Assembly: GCA_964409225.1 (NCBI GenBank)
Contig: CAYPCM010000006.1
Location: 1 to 36,072, forward strand
Origin: JACPXH01 sp964409225
GTDB taxonomy: Bacteria > Patescibacteriota > Minisyncoccia > JACPXH01
Length of the DNA: 36,072 nt
Direction of reading: 5' to 3'
In this document: positions 1 through 8,833 of the stretch, piece after piece
Position numbering within the stretch: position 1 is the first letter of the stretch
Layout of the letters: each line of letters starts with the position of its first letter
The notes under the pieces: generated by a model
What the model saw: the letters and a program-made list of their open reading frames with translations, nothing else
The model's database searches: none
Told to the model about the DNA's origin: nothing
Made by a program: the position numbers and the translations under genes

Positions 1-64
1 ACGTTCGGGCTTGTCGTGTGCGCTATCATCACCGCGGCGAGCTTCGAGCGAAGATTGATTACAA

Positions 65-100
65 GCGCCCCGCGCACAAAGTGCGCGGGGCGCAAATCTT
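65..100 (+). terminator. Strong intrinsic-terminator-like hairpin
   Basis: A perfect 13-bp stem (65-77 with 81-93, all G/C except one pair) closes an AAA loop and is followed by AAATCTTTT. A stop codon in one forward frame at 56-58 would suit a gene that enters from the left and ends just before the hairpin, but too little of it is visible to name. The tail GGGCGCAAATCTT recurs in the hairpin at 31645-31699. Confidence 0.7.
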
Positions 101-136
101 TTCTGGAGAGAACCGGGGGTAAGCGCAAAAACCGAG

Positions 137-174
137 TTTCCTAATTATGTCACGCTCGTAATATAATTAGGAAA
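137..174. repeat. 38-bp palindrome family, copy 1 (degenerate core)
   Basis: Both outer 12-nt arms are intact: TTTCCTAATTAT and its complement. The centre is GTCACGCTCGTAATAT instead of the perfect core seen elsewhere, so the middle no longer pairs fully. It lies between the hairpin at 65-100 and the stop of the leftmost glycosyltransferase gene. The core resembles that of the copy at 25836 (TCACG-N-TCGTAA), suggesting a second subfamily. Confidence 0.9.
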
Positions 175-216
175 CGCAGGCCCAAGCAACTCTTCAAACC
201 ATAATACACGAAGTCG

Positions 217-2106
217 CTACGGACTGCGATAGACGAAAATCGAATATCCAATTTTTGTCACCGGCGGCTCGTACGCATCCAGCCAGCGGTAGTAGTCAGT
301 CGGTTTGTCGTAGCCGCCCGTGGCGATACCGCGACCGCCCTGGAGCAATGTAGCCGATACCGCCACCCACCCGGATGTAGGCACGACACAGCGTCTCTCG
401 TCGCACTCAAGTTTCTGATACCGATTGCCCAGATAGCGTTCCGGCACTCCGCCGCCAAAATAACTTAGCTGAATCTTTGAAATATCGTTAGCCACCAAAA
501 AGTCATTCAGGCGTTTTAAGTCCTGCCCCCAATCAAGATTGGAATCGACGGCCCACCGATAACCATTCGCCGGCCCGCCTGCGAGTTCATTGTAATGCGC
601 AAGGTATGAAGGAAATAGGCCAAGCGTATTCACAAGCTGCCAAACCGCAAGCACCCCAAACAAAGCAAAACGCTTAAGCGTATCCCAGTACCCATGGGCG
701 AAACTCCACACTGTTTGTCCCGAACCAATCCGTTCAGTCAGCCACGCGCCCACTTCGCGAACGGTAAGAATGTAAATGAAAGGCAGCGTTGGAATAATGT
801 GCCGGAAACCGATATTGAGGTTCGACCGGACGCTGGTAAACCAGTACAAGGCGATAAAAGATATCATCGCGGTTTCGGCCTCATGCTCACGCACCCAAGC
901 CACGCTTCGCTTTAGCCAGTGCGCCTGCCCGATTGACTTTAAGCCCCGGCGAGCAGAATAAATTAAGGCAAAAGCAATGAGAATAAGGGCGGGTAACGTT
1001 TCCTTCACCGCATACACCACCGGAAAATACCACCGCCATCCGGCTGCCGACACTTCGCCGGCAAAATATGTGGTGTTGCCTCCGGCCGATCGTTGAAAAA
1101 CCATTAAGAGCCCTTTAAGATAGTGGGCAAATCCCCTAAGCACGGGCTTATCCGCCATCCAAATGCCTATCTCCGCCGGACAGCGGGCAAAGCGCTTAAA
1201 CCCTACCGCGAGAGGGCTGCAAACTTGCTCACCCGAAACAACCGGGCCGCCGGCATAATTCGCAAGTTCTCGAGACATGTCAGAGGCCTGGCGCGCTGGG
1301 GGATAGCCAGCGGTATGAAAAAGATACACCGCCCAAACCAGCGCATAGCCGACTAAGAATATGACGACGAGCGAATAGACGTACTGCCAAACCATGCGCC
1401 AAAAACCGGCTCGCGCCTCTGCGACTGCGTACACCGCGGCCAGAAACACGCATAGCGGCGCAAGCAGAAAAAGTGAAAATTTGAATAACTGCGCCAACCC
1501 AAATGCCAGGCCGGCAAGAAGCAGCCGCTTTTTCGAAGTGGGATTCTCTAGAAAACCAACAAAGGCGATGATGCCGACGAAAAAGCCGAGTGCCGCGGCC
1601 ACGTCTGTGGTGACGTATCGGCCGTGCGCAATGAAATTGGGCGATAATGCATAAAGTATAAGCGCTATGATACCGGCTGCGTCCCCGTAGCGCCGGCGCG
1701 TCCACCAAAACATAATCGCGCCAAGCCCCACCGTGAGCACCATTATGGGCACGCGCGCAACGTGGCGAATCAAATCCGGATCATTGCCGGCGAAGTACAG
1801 AAAACCGTACCCGAAAGTCCACTGGCCGTTTACTTCGTCTTTCCACCCCGAATTGTCTTCTGGAAAGTTAAGATCAAACGCCAAAAGCGGCAAAGCCGAC
1901 CAATCTTTGAGTAGCGGCGGGTGCTCCGGGTTAAGCCGCATGTCACGCTGCGTCAGGTAACTGTACCCCGCGGGGATATGCGCAATCTCATCGAATGTGA
2001 GAGTGTCGTCCCGGGCAGAAGCGAACATGAGGACGAACATGAAGGCAAGCAGCGCGATGGCAGCGATAGTACTTGTCCGAGATGGTGCTGTTGTTCCGGA
2101 TAACAT
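217..2106 (-). CDS. Polytopic membrane glycosyltransferase, GT39/PMT-like
   Basis: Predicted inner-membrane enzyme that would transfer a sugar from a lipid-linked (polyprenyl) donor to an acceptor at the outer face of the membrane. The protein (629 aa from ATG 2106) has about ten or more hydrophobic segments. The first extracytoplasmic loop carries FDEIAHIPAGYSYL and LNPEHPPL, the acidic DE pair and NPEHPPL pattern typical of GT39/ArnT-like enzymes. A TTG start 18 nt upstream (2124) is possible, but it falls in A/T-rich repeat sequence, so ATG is preferred. A second GT39-like gene lies directly upstream on the same strand, so the two probably serve one glycan or glycoprotein pathway. The acceptor cannot be read from sequence; the family call is good. 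Confidence 0.85.
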   Translation of the reverse strand: MLSGTTAPSRTSTIAAIALLAFMFVLMFASARDDTLTFDEIAHIPAGYSYLTQRDMRLNPEHPPLLKDWSALPLLAFDLNFPEDNSGWKDEVNGQWTFGYGFLYFAGNDPDLIRHVARVPIMVLTVGLGAIMFWWTRRRYGDAAGIIALILYALSPNFIAHGRYVTTDVAAALGFFVGIIAFVGFLENPTSKKRLLLAGLAFGLAQLFKFSLFLLAPLCVFLAAVYAVAEARAGFWRMVWQYVYSLVVIFLVGYALVWAVYLFHTAGYPPARQASDMSRELANYAGGPVVSGEQVCSPLAVGFKRFARCPAEIGIWMADKPVLRGFAHYLKGLLMVFQRSAGGNTTYFAGEVSAAGWRWYFPVVYAVKETLPALILIAFALIYSARRGLKSIGQAHWLKRSVAWVREHEAETAMISFIALYWFTSVRSNLNIGFRHIIPTLPFIYILTVREVGAWLTERIGSGQTVWSFAHGYWDTLKRFALFGVLAVWQLVNTLGLFPSYLAHYNELAGGPANGYRWAVDSNLDWGQDLKRLNDFLVANDISKIQLSYFGGGVPERYLGNRYQKLECDERRCVVPTSGWVAVSATLLQGGRGIATGGYDKPTDYYRWLDAYEPPVTKIGYSIFVYRSP

Positions 2107-2218
2107 GGCAAAATTAAAAATCAAATATCAAAAATATAAAATATGGTAGCCGCCTCGCGGAACGATTTTTAATATTTAATTTGTGTTTTTGATTTTTGCA
2201 TTTTGATTTTTGATTTAC
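2107..2218. repeat. A/T-word inverted repeat between two GT39 genes
   Basis: The left side is built of AAAATCAAATATCAAAAATA-like words and the right side of TTTTTGATTTTTG-like words. They are roughly reverse complements around a G/C centre (GGTAGCCGCCTCGCGGAACG). The same word family (CAAAAATCAAA) recurs at 4683-4800. It ends directly at the ATG of the 217-2106 gene and directly at the stop of the upstream gene. Confidence 0.6.
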
Positions 2219-4035
2219 TTACAGTATCACGAGCGGCACGATCGTCCCCGACACCGCCCGCGTCTTTGCCTGTGGGAACCGTTCATCCTTGATGCGGCCA
2301 AGCAGCCGCCGATCATTGTCGAGAAGGATTATTTCAGCGCGTTTAATCTCACTGGGAATTTGATCGAGGGTTTCAAGCGTTACGTAGTGGATATTTGGCT
2401 TTCGCCACGTCAGATAAACGACTGGTTGGGCATTTAACGAAATGCCGTTTATGTTTAAACTCGGCGCATTGACAACAATATAAACACTCACGTCCTCAGG
2501 CACGGTGTTCAGATAATTTGCGAGTTCTGTCTTATCGGCGGCGAAAGCGGCGGAAACTGCCGGACTAGGCGCCCAACGCAGGAAATAAGTGTTGTGCTCG
2601 ACAATAGCCGCCCAAACGAGCCAGGCCACAAGCAATACTCCGAACCAGCGCCGGATGCGGTTGAGCCGCGGCCGCAAGAATTCAAGAGCGGGATCGCGAA
2701 TAATGGACCTTTCAAGCCAGCCGCAGATCTTATCGCGCAGCCACTGCCAAGTGATCCAAGTTCCGAGACCAGCCACCAGATAAGCAGCCGGAATGGTGCC
2801 GATGGTACGCAGCGCATGCGGCAGGCCTTCCCGCGAGAGAATCGCCGGGATCAAAAGCGTAAAAAACCAACCCATGACCAGCCACGCTCCAAAGATATGC
2901 GGCCAACTATCGGGCTTGCCGCCACTATTATAATCAGGAACGGCTGAAGCAAATCTGAAAGCGCGGGCTATGGAACGCAGCACCGCCACCAAACCAATCA
3001 CCATCATTATCCCGACTGGCCAAAAAAGTTGGGGCCGCGCTGCAAAGTTATGCCGCCAGTTGCGATCGCCGATGCCATTGAACTGCTGAAGTGTGGCGAG
3101 GGTCGAGATAGCGAGGGCTTTAAGCGGATGTTCCGCTGCCAACACCGAGATGCCGCCGGTCCTGCCCGAGATGTCTGCCGGGTGCTCAACAAGATACAGA
3201 ATCATCGGGAGCGCAACGACGATCGCAACAATCGCCATAAGCCCGATCGCGCACGGCACGCAGAATTTTGGCTGCCAAGCCCTGCGCCACTTGAGCCACG
3301 CGAGCACTATGAACAAAGCCGAAAATAGAAACGGAACGATACGGTAAGAAATATAGGTATGAAACCCCAAACCGAAGAAAAAGCCGGCGATCGCAAAATC
3401 CAAAACCTTCCCGTTTTTGAGGCCCCGCACGAAAAAATAAAACAGCCACACGAGCACGAACGGCAATAAAATCGCGCGAAACGCCATACGAGAAAACACG
3501 GTGTGCCAAAACGAAGTGGCGAGGAGTGCTGCCGAAACAAGCGCAACTTCATTCGAAAAAAGCTCGCGGCTAAGGAAAAACAAACCGAGCACAGTCAGCA
3601 CGCCGACTATCATACTGGGCAGCCGCAAAGCCCACGGCGATGGCCCAAACGCTTTTGACACAAGCCCCTGGACATTCATCCACAGCCCCTCGCGGCCGTT
3701 ATTGTCCGCGTAGAAAACCTGGTAGTTGCCGGCCTCAACCGCTGCGAGGCCGTTCACGCCGTTGACCGCCTCGTCCGGATACAACCCGGGCGGGAACTCG
3801 GTAAACTGCCAAAATCTAAAATAAATCGCAACCGCNNNNNNNNNNNNNNNNNNNNNNNNNNNNNNNNNNNNNNNNNNNNNNNNNNNNNNNNNNNNNNNNN
3901 NNNNNNNNNNNNNNNNNNNNNNNNNNNNNNNNNNNACAACCCGGGCGGGAACTCGGTAAACTGCCAAAATCTAAAATAAATCGCAACCGCGAGGATGACA
4001 CCGAAAAGAATCCAAGTTCGTTGACGTTTATCCAT
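2219..4035 (-). CDS. Polytopic glycosyltransferase, GT39/GT83-like, split by an assembly gap
   Basis: Membrane glycosyltransferase expected to use a polyprenyl-linked sugar. The N-terminus (ATG 4035) gives one transmembrane helix, then FPPGLYPDEAVNG with the acidic DE pair of the family, then LRLPSMIVGVLTVLGLF and many further hydrophobic helices. The gap of 100 N (3836-3935) is bordered by the same 55 bp on both sides (3781-3835 and 3936-3990). If one copy and the Ns are removed (155 nt), the reading frame from 4035 to 2219 is continuous, giving 553 aa. The apparent break is therefore very probably artificial and the gene intact. A GTG at 4041 is an alternative start. Confidence 0.82.
3781..3990. 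other. Assembly gap with duplicated 55-bp edges
   Basis: 100 Ns at 3836-3935 are flanked by identical 55-bp sequences (3781-3835 and 3936-3990). This is the signature of two contig ends that overlap but were scaffolded rather than merged. Collapsing them restores the glycosyltransferase frame. Confidence 0.93.
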
Positions 4036-4048
4036 ATTCACCAGTTAT

Positions 4049-4069
4049 GGTTCGAGCTTGTCGAGAACC
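4049..4069. repeat. REP-like palindrome, GAGCTTGTCGA family, copy 1
   Basis: GGTTC and GAACC arms surround the core GAGCTTGTCGA. The same core, in either orientation, appears at 27217-27239 and 35554-35572, and in interrupted form at 26910-26943. It lies just upstream of the glycosyltransferase start at 4035. Confidence 0.7.
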
Positions 4070-4078
4070 TTCCTTCTG

Positions 4079-4119
4079 CGTCATTGCGAGTCCGCCAACT
4101 GGCGGGCGAAGCAATCCCG
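4079..4119. repeat. Intergenic palindrome, CGTCATTGCGAG...GAAGCAATCCC type
   Basis: TTGCGAG and GAAGCAA flank a CCGCCA-ac-TGGCGG hairpin (4092-4105). This type of dispersed palindrome is widespread in bacterial intergenic regions. It is adjacent to the GAGCTTGTCGA repeat, forming a composite repeat cluster between divergent genes. Confidence 0.6.
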
Positions 4120-4268
4120 TACGACCCAAATAGGAGTTTTTTCGCTTCCAGTCTAACACGGTCCTGACGACAGCTTTGTGGATAAATAACGTAAATTGCA
4201 ACGGCAACTGTGCTAGACTGAAAGCGTTGCATTTGACATTTGTGTTTTGAAATTTGTCATTTCGAGAT

Positions 4269-4682
4269 ATGCCCTACGAATCTCCCCACCAGCTTGAATC
4301 GGAAATACTAGAACTCGAGCAACGACTCGAGGAGCGCCGGCGCACGTTGGCGGAAGCGGGACAGACACCGCCCGAAGGGCACGAAAAGGGGACAATCAGA
4401 GAGTATGTGGCAGAACAGATCGATAAGTCGGTCCGTCAGTCAGCGACCCCACCCACTCCTCAACCGCAGACGGCTCCCCCACCAAGCATCACGGTCCCGA
4501 CCGAAGAGGAATCTGTGAAAGTGCAGGAGTTTGTGAACACTGCTTTTTTAAAAGGCCTGCCGGCCGCTGTAAGCACGATCAAGGCCACGCACAACGCGCG
4601 GCTTGTTGATGCGTTCCACGACGCGCTGGTGGACCACCTGTACCAAGACCTCGTGCAGCGGGGGAAACTCAAACCGATGTGA
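4269..4682 (+). CDS. Unknown small protein with N-terminal coiled coil
   Basis: 137 aa from ATG 4269; an upstream TTG at 4254 lies in repeat-like sequence and is less likely. Residues about 5-32 are rich in Glu, Leu and Arg with heptad spacing (LESEILELEQRLEERRRTL) and should form a coiled coil. A Pro/Thr-rich linker follows (about 60-80), then a helical C-terminal part containing EFVNTAFLKGLPAAV and DAFHDALVDHLY. No signal peptide or membrane segment is visible. It lies about 120 bp upstream of, and in the same direction as, the membrane ATPase gene, so it may be its cytoplasmic partner. The function is not recognised. Confidence 0.7.
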   Translation: MPYESPHQLESEILELEQRLEERRRTLAEAGQTPPEGHEKGTIREYVAEQIDKSVRQSATPPTPQPQTAPPPSITVPTEEESVKVQEFVNTAFLKGLPAAVSTIKATHNARLVDAFHDALVDHLYQDLVQRGKLKPM

Positions 4683-4801
4683 TGTCATATCAAAAATCAA
4701 AGATAAAAAATCAAAAACACAAACCAAAAAGTTAAAAAATCGTTCGCCGGGGGCGCTACCTTATTTTTGCTTTTTAAGATTTGATTTTTGATTTCGGCAT
4801 T
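4683..4801. repeat. A/T-word inverted repeat upstream of the ATPase gene
   Basis: CAAAAATCAAAG and AAAAATCAAAAACACAAA words on the left face TTTTTGCTTTTT and GATTTGATTTTTGATTT on the right, around a G/C-rich centre (TCGCCGGGGGCGC). It has the same words as 2107-2218. It fills the whole space between the two genes, so any transcript of the ATPase gene would carry it. Confidence 0.6.
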
Positions 4802-7231
4802 GTGCCTCTCGATCTCTCCTTCCTCCTCTGGTTCATCCTCATCACCATCGCCGTCCTCGCGGTAGGCGGGGCTGTGGCGGCGTGGGGCCTGCACGGTCTG
4901 CGCAAAAGCGGCGAAACACAGCGCGCCCTAAATCTCGCGCTTTTTCTGGTGACACTGCCGGTCCGCCAGGGGACTCAAGGCCGTTCGGCGGTGGAAACAA
5001 TGCGCGAAGCAATCGGGGTCATGAGCCAGTTTTATTCAAGCTTAAACTTCCTCAAAGAAAAATGGTGGCGGGCGCTGGTGTGGGGCAAACCCACGATTGC
5101 GTTCGAACTGGCGGTGCCGAACATTGGCGAAGAAATACATTTTTACGCCGCCTTTCCGCGTCGGCTGGCCGAGGCATTTGAAAAACACATCCACGGGTTT
5201 TTCCCGGAAGCGGTGATTGAGCCGACGCCGGATTACAATCTGTTTAACCCGAAAGGCGTGCACACCGGTTCGGAAATGCGGCTTTCAGGCGGAAACCGCA
5301 TATCGCTGCTCACCTTTCGCGAACTTGAAACCGACCCCCTCAACCCAATCGCCAATAGCTTAAGCAAAATTGCGCATGAAGGCGAAGGGCTGGCGCTGCA
5401 AATTCTGCTTCAGCCGGCACCCAAACGCTGGGCGGCCGAGACACTGGCTGAAGCCACCAAACTGCGCGCCAAGGCCGCAACCCCCGCGCCAGCGGCCGAC
5501 CACACTCATAAAACCGATGCTAAGCCGGTTGATCTTGGCATGGTTGAATCAATGGAGCGCAAAGCGCGCACGCCGGTTTTTAGCGCTAACGTCCGCATAG
5601 TTGCCTCCTCGGCTGAAGAAACGCGCACCCAGGCCCTGTTGGAGCAACTTGAAAGCGCGTTTGCGCCACTGGGTTTTCCGCCGGTTAATTCGATTTCCTT
5701 CAAGCGCCGCAAAGGCGGTCGGCTCGAATCGCTTCTGTTCGCTTTTTCGTTCCGGCTGTTCCGCGCCAGAGAAGCCATAATTTTAAGCGCTGACGAACTC
5801 GCGAGCATGTATCATTTTTCAACTCCCACGCTGGAGACGCCAAAAATCCGAATGCTCAAAGCCAGACAATCCGAGCCGCCAACAAACCTGCCCAAAGAAG
5901 GCATTATACTCGGGCGCAACATCTTTCGGAGCCGCCAGACCTTGGTGCGTCTAGCGCGAGAAGATCGCCGCAGGCATCTTTACATGATCGGCCAAACCGG
6001 CACCGGCAAATCAACGCTTATCCAAGAACTCGCGCGCCAAGACATCGAAGCCGGAGAGGGGCTCGCGGTGATTGACCCGCACGGCGATCTGGCCGAAGCC
6101 CTATTGGGTTTGGTGCCGGTAGAGCGCCGCCAAGACGTAATTTACTTCAACCCCGGGGATGTCTCGCGGCCTTTGGGGCTTAACATGCTCGAATACGACC
6201 CCAACTTTCCAGAACAAAAAACATTCATCGCCAATGAACTCATCGCGATTTTTGACAAACTCTACGACCTTAAAACAACAGGCGGGCCGATGTTTGAACA
6301 ATACATGCGTAATGCCGTCATGCTCGTCATGGATGACCCCGCAAGCGGCAACACGCTTCTGGAGATCCCGCGAGTGCTCGCGGACAAGGAGTTCCGAAAA
6401 CTCAAACTTTCACGCACGACCAACATGGTGGTGAAAAACTTCTGGGAAATGGAGGCGGAAAAAGCCGGCGGGGAAGCGGCGCTCGCAAACATGGTGCCGT
6501 ACATCACCTCCAAAATGAACCTGTTCATAGCGAACGACATTATGCGCCCCATCATCGCCCAAGAAAAATCCGCCTTTAACTTCCGCACGATTATGGACCG
6601 GCGCAAGATTTTGCTTGTCAACCTCACCAAGGGGCGCCTCGGAGAACTTAATAGTTCTCTTCTTGGCTTGATTCTCGTGGGTAAGCTTTTGCTCGCGGCT
6701 TTAAGCCGCACCGACGCGGCCGAAGAAGACCGTCCCGACTTTTACCTCTACCTCGACGAGTTTCAGAATTTCGCCACGCCTTCGATTGCCACCATTCTGT
6801 CGGAAGCCCGCAAATACCGTCTGGATCTGACTTTAGCCCACCAGTTTGTGGGGCAACTGACCGACGAAATCAAAGGTGCGGTGTTCGGCAACGTGGGATC
6901 CATCGCGTCTTTCCGCGTGGGGGTCGAGGACGCTGAAGTCCTAGAACACCAATTCGCGCCTACCTTTGCCGCCAGCGACCTAATCAATTTAGACAACGGC
7001 AATGTGTACGCGCGGCTCATGGCAGGCGGAAAAACCACCGCGCCTTTCAGCTTTTCCATCACCTATCCGCCCAAAGCAGGCGACCCCCGCACAGCCGAAC
7101 AAATCCGCCAATGGTCCAGCGCTACCTACGGCCGGCCGCGCGAAGGAGTGGAAGCAGAAATTAGGACCCGCCTTACGCGCACGCCGGTCGAAAGCACCCA
7201 GACACCCAGCGGCGAGGGCGCCGGAAGATGA
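4802..7231 (+). CDS. Membrane-anchored HerA/TraD-VirB4-type ATPase
   Basis: A hexameric-ATPase-type protein resembling type IV secretion coupling proteins, which pump DNA or protein through the membrane. From GTG 4802 the protein has 809 aa; a TTG at 4781 inside the A/T repeat is the alternative start. Residues about 5-30 form one transmembrane helix. A long N-terminal region follows, then a Walker A motif GQTGTGKST at 397-405, DPHGD at 425-429, and a Walker B region YLYLDEFQNF with D652/E653. The stretch LSEARKYRLDLTLAHQ, downstream of Walker B, is typical of TraD/TraG/VirB4 relatives. No relaxase, pilin or other type IV genes are in the window. It could act in DNA uptake, as suggested for CPR cells, but that is inference. 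A hairpin follows the stop. Confidence 0.85.
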   Translation: MPLDLSFLLWFILITIAVLAVGGAVAAWGLHGLRKSGETQRALNLALFLVTLPVRQGTQGRSAVETMREAIGVMSQFYSSLNFLKEKWWRALVWGKPTIAFELAVPNIGEEIHFYAAFPRRLAEAFEKHIHGFFPEAVIEPTPDYNLFNPKGVHTGSEMRLSGGNRISLLTFRELETDPLNPIANSLSKIAHEGEGLALQILLQPAPKRWAAETLAEATKLRAKAATPAPAADHTHKTDAKPVDLGMVESMERKARTPVFSANVRIVASSAEETRTQALLEQLESAFAPLGFPPVNSISFKRRKGGRLESLLFAFSFRLFRAREAIILSADELASMYHFSTPTLETPKIRMLKARQSEPPTNLPKEGIILGRNIFRSRQTLVRLAREDRRRHLYMIGQTGTGKSTLIQELARQDIEAGEGLAVIDPHGDLAEALLGLVPVERRQDVIYFNPGDVSRPLGLNMLEYDPNFPEQKTFIANELIAIFDKLYDLKTTGGPMFEQYMRNAVMLVMDDPASGNTLLEIPRVLADKEFRKLKLSRTTNMVVKNFWEMEAEKAGGEAALANMVPYITSKMNLFIANDIMRPIIAQEKSAFNFRTIMDRRKILLVNLTKGRLGELNSSLLGLILVGKLLLAALSRTDAAEEDRPDFYLYLDEFQNFATPSIATILSEARKYRLDLTLAHQFVGQLTDEIKGAVFGNVGSIASFRVGVEDAEVLEHQFAPTFAASDLINLDNGNVYARLMAGGKTTAPFSFSITYPPKAGDPRTAEQIRQWSSATYGRPREGVEAEIRTRLTRTPVESTQTPSGEGAGR

Positions 7232-7263
7232 AGCCCCGCGCAGCCGGCCATCTAAAAATATTC

Positions 7264-7297
7264 AAGCCGGCTCTGTACACACAGAGCCGGCTTTCAG
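7264..7297 (+). terminator. Intrinsic-terminator-like hairpin after the ATPase gene
   Basis: A perfect 13-bp stem (7264-7276 with 7281-7293; AAGCCGGCTCTGT and its complement) with a 4-nt loop, 33 bp after the stop at 7231. The T tract is short, but A/T-rich sequence lies on both sides, so it could serve both strands, including the convergent small gene at 7348. Confidence 0.7.
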
Positions 7298-7347
7298 TCG
7301 CCGGCGCCATCAGGCCGCCGCCTCGTCCCACTGAACGCAGAGCCGCC

Positions 7348-7623
7348 TTAAGGCAGGCGAAATCGCATATTCGAGGAGGCAGCCGCTCGACGATACTTCT
7401 TTCTTCGCCCGACAGCGCGGACAAAATCTTTCGCCCGGGCCAGAAGAAAGAAAGGTCTTGCCGCACTCCCCGAGGCATGGCCGATACCCTTCGCCACGTT
7501 TGCGATCAGGTAAGCGGCCAGGCCGACGATGAGGGCTTTGCCGAACACGAACTCGCCGCCCGGCAAGGTCACGAGAGCCGCTCCCACGAGTAGAACCGCT
7601 AGGACCATCACGACCGCGCCCAT
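7348..7623 (-). CDS. Small unknown membrane protein (two TM helices)
   Basis: 91 aa from ATG 7623. On the coding strand this ATG is preceded by a strong Shine-Dalgarno sequence (GGGAGGAGG) at suitable distance. An ATG 11 nt upstream is in another frame and too close to the SD. Residues about 1-19 (MGAVVMVLAVLLVGAALVTL) and about 25-45 (ALIVGLAAYLIANVAKGI) are hydrophobic helices; the tail is basic (RRKKYRR). It converges with the ATPase gene and ends beyond the shared hairpin. The function is not recognised. Confidence 0.6.
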   Translation of the reverse strand: MGAVVMVLAVLLVGAALVTLPGGEFVFGKALIVGLAAYLIANVAKGIGHASGSAARPFFLLARAKDFVRAVGRRKKYRRAAASSNMRFRLP

Positions 7624-7751
7624 TTGCCATCGCCTCCTCCCGTTATGGGACTGGTCAAAGAACACCGACCAAACGCGTTTCCGCCGATGGGGATAAGTGT
7701 CCGCCTGTTTTCCCCTATACTATACTCAGGGATTCTCATACCAAAACCATA

Positions 7752-8552
7752 ATGTCCACAGCTAACCGCTTCGAGCGCCTCCCGGACCCTCGCACCGCGT
7801 CTCGCGATGACGCAAGGGTCTCGGCTGATCGCATCAACGAAGCGGTTGACGAACTGCTCAATCTTGGAGCAGCCGAGTCGCCTCAGGCCGCTAGCGATCG
7901 CGTCATCGCCAAGGAACAGCTTCTCACCAAACACTACAAAGAAACTTTTGGTAAACGAGTGGCCGAAGACGTGATTCGGGATGTACTCCGAGAAATTCCG
8001 GAAGTTGAACAAGTTGTGCCGGCGCCGCGCTTGCTTGATCTCGGGGAAGGGGTTGATACGTTCGTCGTATTCAAACATTCGCCACTATATCCCGCAGACG
8101 AAAACGCGCCGAAGAATACACGGATGCTCGCAATACAAGGGAAGATGTTTGATCTAGAAGCATCAAAAACAAATCCAAACAAACGAGACGTTCAATACTT
8201 TGCCAAAGAGCTTTCACTTCTGCTCAAGCGAAAACCGATTGACATGGCGGGCAAACCCGTACCGCTCGCCATGGTTAGGGCGAGCGAACGGCTGCTAAGC
8301 AAAGCGTTCAGCGACTTCGAGGCCGACCAACCGTCGGGACAAACGAAGAAAAACGTCGCCGACTACCTCCCCAACAAAGACCGGTTCCGAATTAGTTTGC
8401 TCGAGCAGATGCGCCGCTTTTTCAAACAAGGCATCGAGGAGATGCCGGCGCGGGCAGCACTGTACGAACCCTGGGTTCAGTATCTGGGCGCTATTGAGCA
8501 GCGCCTAGAAACGCAGCGGCTAAAAAGAACCGGTCAGAGCGCTAGGCCCTGA
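7752..8552 (+). CDS. Unknown soluble protein, 266 aa
   Basis: Starts at ATG 7752, a short distance after TATACT-type sequences (7716-7726) that could be a -10 element; no clear -35 is seen. The protein is hydrophilic and mainly helical, with no signal peptide or membrane segment. It begins MSTANRFERLPDPRT and contains a central beta-like stretch LDLGEGVDTFVVFKHSPLYP. Its helical C-terminus has RFRISLLEQMRRFFKQG and EPWVQYLGAIEQRLETQ. I do not recognise the family. Its 3' end overlaps by 11 nt the 3' end of a small convergent gene on the other strand. Confidence 0.7.
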   Translation: MSTANRFERLPDPRTASRDDARVSADRINEAVDELLNLGAAESPQAASDRVIAKEQLLTKHYKETFGKRVAEDVIRDVLREIPEVEQVVPAPRLLDLGEGVDTFVVFKHSPLYPADENAPKNTRMLAIQGKMFDLEASKTNPNKRDVQYFAKELSLLLKRKPIDMAGKPVPLAMVRASERLLSKAFSDFEADQPSGQTKKNVADYLPNKDRFRISLLEQMRRFFKQGIEEMPARAALYEPWVQYLGAIEQRLETQRLKRTGQSARP

Positions 8553-8751
8553 CCGGCGGGAAGAACACGAAACGGTAATGGCGGTGACGCGCATGTTGCC
8601 AAAGGTACACTATAACGAGCCACTCACGCCCCTCACAAAGCACCACCCCGCGGCGCTTGGCTGGACGCACCCGCACCTCGGCAACCCCGCAATGCAGCAA
8701 ATTGGCACAAACTCTTCGGACAAACAAAAGACACTCGTCCTCTAATCGCAT
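8542..8751 (-). CDS. Unknown small protein, 69 aa
   Basis: ATG 8751 is preceded on the coding strand by AGGGGGTGAC, a good Shine-Dalgarno sequence at the right distance. The protein (MRLEDECLLFVRRVC...) has an amphipathic N-terminal half, then alternating charged and hydrophobic segments (EGREWLVIVYLWQHARHRHY) and ends FVFFPPVRA. It converges with and slightly overlaps the 7752-8552 gene. The SD and protein-like composition support it; the short length keeps confidence moderate. Confidence 0.45.
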   Translation of the reverse strand: MRLEDECLLFVRRVCANLLHCGVAEVRVRPAKRRGVVLCEGREWLVIVYLWQHARHRHYRFVFFPPVRA

Positions 8752-8833
8752 TGTCACCCCCTAACAAAAGAGCCATGATGCTTTGAACGGAGTTTCGTAC
8801 TTATACTTCTATCGTAGAACAAGGAAATTGTCA

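Noticed and set aside
1..58. C-terminal end of a gene entering from the left
   Set aside because: A stop at 56-58 before a terminator fits, but 18 codons of arginine/serine-rich sequence cannot be told from chance.
3754..4041. A separate 95-aa protein spanning the N run
   Set aside because: It is produced by translating the gap and the duplicated flank in a shifted frame.
4802..7231. Presence of a complete conjugation or type IV secretion locus
   Set aside because: Only the ATPase and one unknown small protein are present; no relaxase, pilin, VirB6/8/9/10 or entry-exclusion genes are visible.
7310..7630. Alternative minus-strand ORF starting MANGRGRDG
   Set aside because: Its ATG is only two bases from the SD core; the overlapping frame starting at 7623 has correct spacing and gives clear membrane helices.
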